Shown: piece after piece, positions 1 through 5,317 of the stretch
Position numbering within the stretch: the stretch's first letter is position 1
Layout of the letters: each line of letters starts with the position of its first letter
Assembly (NCBI GenBank): GCA_018262135.1
Contig: JAGTSD010000054.1
Span: forward strand, 1 to 8,663
Length of the DNA: 8,663 nucleotides
Origin: Pseudomonadota bacterium
GTDB lineage: Bacteria; Pseudomonadota; Gammaproteobacteria; Competibacterales; Competibacteraceae
Direction: 5' to 3'
The notes under the pieces: model-generated
What the model was told of the DNA's origin: nothing
The model's input: only the letters and a program-made list of their open reading frames with translations
The model's database searches: none
Program-made: the position numbers and the translations under genes

Positions 1-99
1 CAGCGGCAGAACCACCGCCAGCAGCTTGCCCCGGATCTTGAGGTCGCGCAGGAACCGCAGCATATCGCTCACTCGATCACCCATCACTTCTCGCAGCAT
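1..99 (-). CDS. N-terminal fragment of a probable inner-membrane signalling or sensor protein (partial)
   Basis: Read on the minus strand, an open frame runs from an ATG at 99-97 to the window edge (33 codons seen, no stop). It is closed upstream by an in-frame TGA at 144-142. In-frame ATGs also lie at 84-82 and 63-61. The last gives a protein beginning MLRFLRDLKIRGKLLAVVLP: a short basic amphipathic stretch followed by the start of a hydrophobic segment. That pattern is common at the N-terminus of inner-membrane histidine kinases, diguanylate cyclases and chemotaxis receptors, where a few arginines and lysines precede the first membrane helix. No catalytic domain is visible, so the family cannot be assigned. 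The start is uncertain because none of the three ATGs has a strong Shine-Dalgarno. The gene is divergent from xthA. Coding is inferred from composition and the N-terminal pattern only. Confidence 0.5.
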   Translation of the reverse strand, partial: MLREVMGDRVSDMLRFLRDLKIRGKLLAVVLPL

Positions 100-152
100 G
101 TATTCCAAAGTTACATCCCCGCCGGCCCGCGATGATGCCGATCATGCCTGTC

Positions 153-158
153 AGTATA
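153..158 (-). promoter_or_regulatory. Possible -10 element for the divergent minus-strand gene
   Basis: On the minus strand these bases read TATACT, five of six matches to the sigma-70 -10 consensus. They lie about 55 bases upstream of the ATG at 99-97, inside the divergent intergenic region (100-244). The hexamer expected at -35 (181-176) reads CCGGCA, a poor match, so this is only a weak promoter candidate. No convincing promoter was seen for xthA on the other strand. Confidence 0.22.
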
Positions 159-244
159 GACTTCGATTTCCAGGCTGCCGGGGAGGCGGATGAGCAGGGA
201 CGGGTTGTGCTAAGCTGCGAAAAATCATCGCCCAAGCATTGCCA

Positions 245-1024
245 ATGCTGAAAATTGCCACCTGGAATGTCAACTCCCTCAACGTGCGCCTGCCGCAGGT
301 GCTCGACTGGCTGCGCGACCGGCAGGCGGACATCCTGGCCCTGCAGGAAACCAAGCTCACTGACCCCGACTTCCCGACGCTGGACATCGCCGAGGCCGGT
401 TACCAGGCGGCGTTCGCCGGGCAAAAAACCTACAATGGCGTCGCGATTCTCAGCCGGCTGCCCGCTGGCGAGATCGTCACCGACCTGCCGGGACTGCCAG
501 ATCCGCAACGGCGGGTACTGGGCGCAACGGTCGGCAAGGTGCGGGTGATCAATCTCTACGTTCCTAACGGTCAGGCGGTCGGCTCTGACAAGTACGCCTA
601 CAAACTGGCCTGGCTGGAAAAGCTGACCGATTGGCTGCGCGACGAACTAACCCGCCATCCTCAACTGGTGGTGCTGGGCGACTTCAACATCGCCCCGGAA
701 GACCGCGACGTGCACGATCCCGCCGCCTGGGCCAGCCAGGTGCTGTGCAGCGAACCCGAGCGGGCCGCGTTCCGGCGACTGCTGGATTTGGGACTGCAAG
801 ACGCCTTTCGGCTATTTCCGCAGGAAGAACAAAGTTTTAGCTGGTGGGACTACCGCGCTGCCGCGTTCCGCCGCAACCTCGGCCTGCGCATTGACCATAT
901 TCTCGTCAGTCCGGCGATGGCGGCGGTCTGCGCCGCCTGCCAGGTGGACAAGACCCCGCGCCGGCTGGAACGCCCGTCCGATCACGCACCCGTGATCGCT
1001 GAATTCGACACTGACCTTAACTGA
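245..1024 (+). CDS. xthA: Exodeoxyribonuclease III (AP endonuclease, ExoIII/EEP family)
   Basis: This cytoplasmic base-excision repair enzyme cleaves DNA 5' of abasic sites and has 3'-5' exonuclease and 3'-phosphatase activity. The 259-aa product covers the whole endonuclease/exonuclease/phosphatase fold, close to the usual length of about 260-268. The family motifs are present in order: NVNSL with metal/active-site N8, LQETK with metal-binding E35, NLYVPNG with Y105, [11 protein letters not shown] with D146 and N148, SWWDYR at 199-204, LRIDHILVS with D217, and SDHAPV with the D246-H247 pair. All expected catalytic residues are intact. The ATG at 245 is preferred because the family begins M(L)[13 protein letters not shown] at 239 would add two residues. 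Neither start has a good Shine-Dalgarno. It is divergent from the fragment at 1-99, and rfbB begins 11 bases after its stop, so the two are probably co-transcribed. Confidence 0.95.
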   Translation: MLKIATWNVNSLNVRLPQVLDWLRDRQADILALQETKLTDPDFPTLDIAEAGYQAAFAGQKTYNGVAILSRLPAGEIVTDLPGLPDPQRRVLGATVGKVRVINLYVPNGQAVGSDKYAYKLAWLEKLTDWLRDELTRHPQLVVLGDFNIAPEDRDVHDPAAWASQVLCSEPERAAFRRLLDLGLQDAFRLFPQEEQSFSWWDYRAAAFRRNLGLRIDHILVSPAMAAVCAACQVDKTPRRLERPSDHAPVIAEFDTDLN

Positions 1025-1035
1025 ACCCAACGCTC

Positions 1036-2079
1036 ATGGAACATCGTCCTCGCAACGTGCTGGTGACCGGCGGCGCCGGTTTCATCGGCTGCAATTTCGT
1101 TCGCTACTTGTTAGCCACTGATCCCGAAGTCCGCATCGTCAACCTCGACCTGCTGACCTACGCCGGTTCGCTGGACAACCTGCGCGATCTACCCGATCCC
1201 GCCCGGCATGTCTTCGTCCAAGGCGATATTTGCGACCGGGGGCTGGTAGACCGCCTGCTGCGCGAACACCAGATTGACACCCTCGTCCATTTCGCCGCCG
1301 AGAGTCATGTGGACCGTTCCATCACCGGACCAGCGGCTTTTGTGGAAACCAATCTGGTCGGCACCTTCACCCTGCTGGAAGCGGCCCGCACGGCCTGGCT
1401 GGAGGGGAAAACCGCAGAACACTGCCGGTTCCATCATATTTCGACCGACGAAGTCTATGGCACGCTGGGGCGCGACAATCCGCCCTTCACCGAAACCACC
1501 CCCTACGCGCCCAACTCGCCCTACTCCGCCTCCAAGGCCGGTTCCGACCATCTGGCGCGAGCCTATTTCCATACTTACAAATTGCCGGTCGTCACGACTA
1601 ACTGTTCCAACAATTACGGCCCGTTCCAGCACGGCGAAAAGTTCATCCCGACTGTGATCCGCTCCTGCCTGCGGCAACAGCCGATTCCGGTCTATGGCGA
1701 CGGCAGCAACATCCGCGACTGGCTCTATGTCGAGGATCATTGCCGGGGCATCGAGGCGGTGATCCACCAGGGCCGGCTGGGCGAGACCTACAACATCGGC
1801 GGCTGCAACGAATGGGCGAATATCAACATTGTCAAAAAGATTTGCGCGCTGTTGGACGAGCGCCGCCCGGAGCACGCTCCGCACGAACGGCTGATCAGTT
1901 TCGTCACCGACCGGCCCGGCCACGACTGGCGCTACGCCATTGACGCCCGCAAGATGGATCAGGAACTCGGCTGGCGGCCGCTGGAGACATTTGAAATCGG
2001 CATCGCCAAGACGGTGGACTGGTATTTGCAACGCCACGCGATGGATTCCTCACCGGGCCGCGAGGCGAACAACGATTGA
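1036..2079 (+). CDS. rfbB: dTDP-glucose 4,6-dehydratase
   Basis: RmlB/RfbB converts dTDP-D-glucose to dTDP-4-keto-6-deoxy-D-glucose, the second step of dTDP-L-rhamnose synthesis and the entry to other 6-deoxy sugars of LPS and polysaccharide. The 347-aa protein is an extended short-chain dehydrogenase/reductase. It shows the NAD-binding TGGAGFIG loop at residues 11-18, NLDLLTYAGS at 36-45, HFAAESHVDRS at 85-95, the active-site STDEVYG at 136-142 (T137, D138, E139), the YSASK pair Y163 and K167, TTNCSNNYGP at 187-196, and the sugar-nucleotide RPGHDWRYAID segment at 293-303. Length and motifs are normal and no residue is missing. The rmlA, rmlC and rmlD partners are not in the window, so this copy is separated from at least its immediate pathway neighbours on both sides. 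No Shine-Dalgarno is evident at this ATG, so translation may depend on coupling to xthA. Confidence 0.96.
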   Translation: MEHRPRNVLVTGGAGFIGCNFVRYLLATDPEVRIVNLDLLTYAGSLDNLRDLPDPARHVFVQGDICDRGLVDRLLREHQIDTLVHFAAESHVDRSITGPAAFVETNLVGTFTLLEAARTAWLEGKTAEHCRFHHISTDEVYGTLGRDNPPFTETTPYAPNSPYSASKAGSDHLARAYFHTYKLPVVTTNCSNNYGPFQHGEKFIPTVIRSCLRQQPIPVYGDGSNIRDWLYVEDHCRGIEAVIHQGRLGETYNIGGCNEWANINIVKKICALLDERRPEHAPHERLISFVTDRPGHDWRYAIDARKMDQELGWRPLETFEIGIAKTVDWYLQRHAMDSSPGREANND

Positions 2080-2083
2080 TTGC

Positions 2084-2090
2084 AGGAGGT
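2084..2090 (+). promoter_or_regulatory. Perfect Shine-Dalgarno that fixes the start of the VapX-like gene
   Basis: AGGAGGT lies seven bases before the ATG at 2098. It decides for this ATG over an upstream in-frame TTG at 2080. It is the only full-consensus ribosome site in the window; the flanking chromosomal genes have weak or no visible sites. Confidence 0.85.
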
Positions 2091-2097
2091 GCGTTCC

Positions 2098-2292
2098 ATG
2101 CTGCAAATTGAACCTCAAACCCTGATTGGGACATGGCGACGGTTCGGCATATCCGGTCCCGTCTACGAGATTATCGCGGAAGGCAAAAAGCTGCCTGCCG
2201 GCGATGAGACTCTACGCATTCGGGTGGTTGAAACCGGCGAAGAGCTTGATTACAAACTCGCTGATATTCTTGACGATCCCAGGGAACGTTGA
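2098..2292 (+). CDS. Small VapX/DUF5397-like protein, probable antitoxin orphaned from VapD
   Basis: The product is 64 aa and lacks a signal peptide or membrane segment. It begins MLQIEPQTLIGTWRRFG and continues with SGPVYEIIAE at 20-29, RIRVVETGEELDY at 42-54 and ILDDP at 58-62. The G-T-(W/Y)-R-R-F-G ... GP-Y-E ... R-(I/V)-x-x-(V/L)-E-(T/S)-GEE-x-x-Y pattern resembles, from memory, the small proteins annotated DUF5397. These look like short beta-rich proteins. I propose it is the VapX-type antitoxin partner of the VapD endoribonuclease, chiefly because its stop codon overlaps by one base (TGATG, 2290-2294) an ATG that opens with a VapD-like N-terminus. The strong Shine-Dalgarno and lower GC than the neighbours suggest acquired DNA. 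The gene is certain to look coding; the antitoxin role is an inference from context. Confidence 0.72.
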   Translation: MLQIEPQTLIGTWRRFGISGPVYEIIAEGKKLPAGDETLRIRVVETGEELDYKLADILDDPRER

Positions 2293-2341
2293 TGTTTGCC
2301 ATTGCTTTTGAATGGATTTTACCACGCTGGTCAAGAACTAA
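2292..2341 (+). pseudogene. vapD: Collapsed vapD toxin remnant (head joined to tail, out of frame)
   Basis: Starting at the ATG that overlaps the VapX-like stop, the frame reads MFAIAFE (2292-2312), which matches the conserved N-terminus of VapD endoribonucleases (M-Y/F-A-I-A-F-D/E). Immediately afterwards, in a frame shifted by two bases, 2312-2341 reads MDFTTLVKN followed by TAA. This resembles the VapD C-terminus (W-S-DFT-x-x-(I/V)-(R/K)-N in Haemophilus-type VapD, from memory). The roughly 75 central residues of a typical 90-aa VapD are absent. The original frame continues as unrelated sequence to a TGA at 2361-2363, giving a 23-aa peptide. A deletion between head and tail of the gene, ending near ATGGAT at 2312, explains the structure. 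The toxin cannot be functional. The assignment rests on two short matches placed at the correct ends and order. Confidence 0.6.
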
Positions 2342-2389
2342 ACCTCCTCGAACCCCTCACTGAAACATCCTCACGCCCACTTCCAAATC

Positions 2390-5296
2390 ATGACCCATCC
2401 CGCCTTCGAGCCCCTGCGCCGTCACTCCATCCCCGCCCTGCGACTGGAATTCCAGGAATATCGCCACGGCGTCACCGGCGCCCGGCATCTCCACTTGGCC
2501 GCCGACGATCCACACAACGCCTTTATGGTCGCCTTCCTGACCGTGCCCCAGGACTCGACCGGCGTGGCCCACATCCTCGAACACACGGCGCTGTGCGGCA
2601 GCCAGCGTTACCCGGTGCGCGATCCGTTCTTCATGATGATCCGGCGTTCGCTCCACACCTTCATGAACGCCTTCACCAGCAATGACTGGACCGCCTACCC
2701 GTTCGCCAGCCAGAACAAAAAGGATTTCAACAACCTGCTGGACGTATATCTCGACGCGGCGTTCTTCCCGCTGCTGGACGAACATGATTTCGCTCAGGAA
2801 GGTCACCGACTGGAATTCGCCCGGCCCGACGATGCCGCTTCGGAACTGACGTTCAAGGGCGTGGTATTCAACGAGATGAAGGGCGCGCTCAGTTCGCCGA
2901 CCCAGCGGTTGGGGCACGCGTTGCAAAGCCGGCTGTTTCCGACCACGACCTATCACCACAACAGCGGCGGCGATCCCGAGGTCATTCCCAATCTGACCCA
3001 TAAACAACTCAAGGCTTTCCACGCCCGGCACTACCATCCCTCGAACGCCATTTTTCTGACCTACGGCGATATTCCCGCCGCCGAGCATCAGGAACGCTTC
3101 GAGGCGCAGGCCCTGCGCCGGTTCCAGGCGCTGCAACTGGACTTGGCGATTCCCCCCGAACGGCGCTATGCCGCGCCGCTTGCGGACCTCATCCACTACC
3201 CGTTCGACGGCGGCCAGGACCCGCGCGACCAGACTCACATCGTGCTGGGCTGGCTGCTGGGGCCGATCACCGATCCGCTGGCGACGCTGCGGGCGCGATT
3301 GTTAAGCGATGTGCTGCTGGACAACAGCAGTTCGCCGCTGCGCCACGTGCTGGAAACCTCCGAACTGGGCACGGCGCCGTCGCCGCTGTGCGGGTTCGAC
3401 ACCGCCACCCGCGAAGCGACCTTTGTCTGCGGTCTGGAAGGCTCCAACCCGGAACACGCCGACGCCGTTGAAAACCTGATCTTCACCGTGCTGCGCCAAG
3501 TCGCCGCCGCAGGCGTGCCCCAGGACGCGGTGGACGCCGCCCTGCACCAACTCGAATTGAGCGAGCGGGAAATCACCGGTGACGGCTTCCCGTATGGCCT
3601 GCACCTGCTGATGGAGGCATTGACCCCGGCGATTCACGGCGGCGATCCGGTCGCCGCGCTGGACAGCGATCCGCTGCTGGAACAGTTGCGCACGGAGAGC
3701 CGGGCGGCGGACTTCATCCCGAATCTGGCCCGGCAACTGCTGCTCGACAATCCGCATCGGGTGCGGCTGACCATGGCCCCCGATCCGGCGCTGGCCGCGA
3801 AACAGGCGGCTGCCGAGCGCGAACGGTTGGCTGCCATTCGCGCCACGCTGGCGGAGGCCGATCAAGCCCGCCTCGTCGAACAGGCGCGGACGCTCGCCGA
3901 GCGCCAGCAACGCCAGGATGACCCGGAACTGCTGCCCAAGGTGGGGCTGGAAGATGTGCCGCCGGATCTGAAAATCGCCGAGGGCGTCGCCCGCCCGGTC
4001 GGCGCATTACCCGCTCACTGGTACGCCCAGGGCACTAACGGCATGGTCTACGTACAAACCCTCCTCGACCTGCCGGCGCTGGAGCCCGACGAACTGGATT
4101 TGCTGCCGCTGTTCTGCGCCTGCCTGACCGAAGTCGGCAGCGCCGGGCGCGATTACCGGACGACGCAGGCCCGCCAGGCAGCGGTGACCGGCGGCCTCAG
4201 CGCCCGCGCCAGCGTTCGCGGCGGCGTGGATGACATCAATCAGGTCAAGGGCGTCCTGGTCCTCGCCGGCAAGGCGCTGGCCCGCAACCAGGCTGCCTTG
4301 TCTGACCTGTTGTGGGAAACTCTGACCAGCGCTCGCTTCGACGAACTACCGCGCCTGCGCGAGCTGGTCGCTCAGATGCGCGCCCAGCGCGAGGAGGCGA
4401 TCACCCACCACGGTCATCTGCTGGCGCTGGCCGCCGCATCTGCAAGCCTGAGCCCGGTGGCGGCGCTCAATCATCGCTGGGAAGGACTGCAAGGCCTGCA
4501 ATATCTCAAGGCGCTGGATGATGCGCTGGACGAAGCCGGGGCGCTGGCCGCGTTCGCCGCCCGGCTGGAACGCTTGCGCGACCGGCTGCAAGGCCTGCCC
4601 CGGCAACTGCTGGTGGTCAGCGAGGCCGAGCGCCAGGATGTCATCGCCGAGGCCCTGGCCGCCCGCTGGCGGGACGGTTCCACCGCAACGGTGGAGCCAT
4701 TCGCGCTCGCCGCCCCGGATGCGCAACCGACACGGCAAGGCTTCCAGGTCAACACCCAGGTCAATTTCTGCGCCAAGGCCTACCCGACCGTTGCGCCGAA
4801 CCATCCCGACGCAGCGGCCCTGCACGTACTGGGCGAGTTCCTGCGCAACGGCTACCTGCACCGAGCCATCCGCGAGCAGGGCGGCGCTTACGGCGGCGGT
4901 GCGGGCTATCACCCCGACAGCGGCGCGTTCCGTTTCTATTCCTACCGCGATCCCCGGCTGGCCGGCACCCTGGCCGATTTCGACCAGGCACTGGACTGGC
5001 TGCAAACCTACGACCATCCGGCGCGCACTCTGGAGGAAGCCGTCCTCGGCGTCATCGGGGCGATTGATAAACCCGGATCACCCGCTGGCGAGGCCATCAG
5101 CGCCTTTTTCGGCGCACTGTTCGGCCGCACCCCGGAACAGCGCCGCGCCTATCGGCAGCGCGTGCTGGCGGTCACGCTGGATGATCTCAAACGGGTGGCG
5201 GCGACCTGGCTGCAACCGGAACCGGCCCGGTGCGCGGTGCTCAGCGACGCGCGTACGCTGGCGGAACAGGCTGATTGGGTTATTATTACGGTTTGA
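2390..5296 (+). CDS. M16C zinc metallopeptidase, PreP/falcilysin-type (insulinase family)
   Basis: This 968-aa protein belongs to the M16C clan of inverzincins, which enclose unfolded peptides in a two-half chamber and cut them. The inverted zinc motif HILEH lies at residues 61-65 (H61, E64 catalytic, H65). The third ligand is E162 in VVFNEMKG, 97 residues on, as expected for PreP. Typical family stretches surround them: TALCGSQRYPVRDPFF at 66-81 and DFNNLLDVYLDAAFFP at 112-127. The order is an active N-terminal M16 domain, a second M16 domain (about 200-400), an M16C-associated middle region with a helical linker (about 465-715), and an inactive C-terminal half. The latter ends with the substrate-holding R828 and Y834 in IREQGGAYGGG. 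No signal peptide is present, so it is probably cytoplasmic. Length is normal. The ATG at 2390 has no clear Shine-Dalgarno. The next gene begins 21 bases after its stop. Confidence 0.93.
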   Translation: MTHPAFEPLRRHSIPALRLEFQEYRHGVTGARHLHLAADDPHNAFMVAFLTVPQDSTGVAHILEHTALCGSQRYPVRDPFFMMIRRSLHTFMNAFTSNDWTAYPFASQNKKDFNNLLDVYLDAAFFPLLDEHDFAQEGHRLEFARPDDAASELTFKGVVFNEMKGALSSPTQRLGHALQSRLFPTTTYHHNSGGDPEVIPNLTHKQLKAFHARHYHPSNAIFLTYGDIPAAEHQERFEAQALRRFQALQLDLAIPPERRYAAPLADLIHYPFDGGQDPRDQTHIVLGWLLGPITDPLATLRARLLSDVLLDNSSSPLRHVLETSELGTAPSPLCGFDTATREATFVCGLEGSNPEHADAVENLIFTVLRQVAAAGVPQDAVDAALHQLELSEREITGDGFPYGLHLLMEALTPAIHGGDPVAALDSDPLLEQLRTESRAADFIPNLARQLLLDNPHRVRLTMAPDPALAAKQAAAERERLAAIRATLAEADQARLVEQARTLAERQQRQDDPELLPKVGLEDVPPDLKIAEGVARPVGALPAHWYAQGTNGMVYVQTLLDLPALEPDELDLLPLFCACLTEVGSAGRDYRTTQARQAAVTGGLSARASVRGGVDDINQVKGVLVLAGKALARNQAALSDLLWETLTSARFDELPRLRELVAQMRAQREEAITHHGHLLALAAASASLSPVAALNHRWEGLQGLQYLKALDDALDEAGALAAFAARLERLRDRLQGLPRQLLVVSEAERQDVIAEALAARWRDGSTATVEPFALAAPDAQPTRQGFQVNTQVNFCAKAYPTVAPNHPDAAALHVLGEFLRNGYLHRAIREQGGAYGGGAGYHPDSGAFRFYSYRDPRLAGTLADFDQALDWLQTYDHPARTLEEAVLGVIGAIDKPGSPAGEAISAFFGALFGRTPEQRRAYRQRVLAVTLDDLKRVAATWLQPEPARCAVLSDARTLAEQADWVIITV

Positions 5297-5303
5297 TTCG
5301 GTC

Positions 5304-5308
5304 AAGGA
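5304..5308 (+). promoter_or_regulatory. Shine-Dalgarno before two overlapping AUGs
   Basis: AAGGA lies nine bases before the ATG at 5318, which opens the 826-aa gene, and five bases before an ATG at 5314. The earlier ATG opens only ATG-GAT-GCG-TAA (5314-5325) in another frame. The site serves the long gene but may also load the three-residue decoy frame. Confidence 0.6.
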
Positions 5309-5317
5309 TTTTCATGG

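Noticed and set aside
132..145. Small inverted repeat ATGAT-GCCG-ATCAT in the divergent intergenic region
   Set aside because: A five-base stem with AT-rich arms is too weak for a terminator, and I could not tie it to a known operator.
205..227. Possible xthA promoter (TTGTGC with AAAAAT downstream)
   Set aside because: The spacing is too short and the -10 match is poor, so it was not listed as a feature.
1189..2037. A 282-codon minus-strand frame opposite rfbB
   Set aside because: It is an antisense shadow of an intact dehydratase and has no motif of its own.
2342..2389. Possible terminator between the vapD remnant and the peptidase gene
   Set aside because: No stem-loop with a T-run is visible; the stretch is C-rich and apparently unstructured.
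2357..3238. A 293-codon minus-strand frame opposite the peptidase zinc-site region
   Set aside because: The plus strand carries the HILEH and NEMKG motifs of an intact peptidase here. The antisense product matches no family I know.
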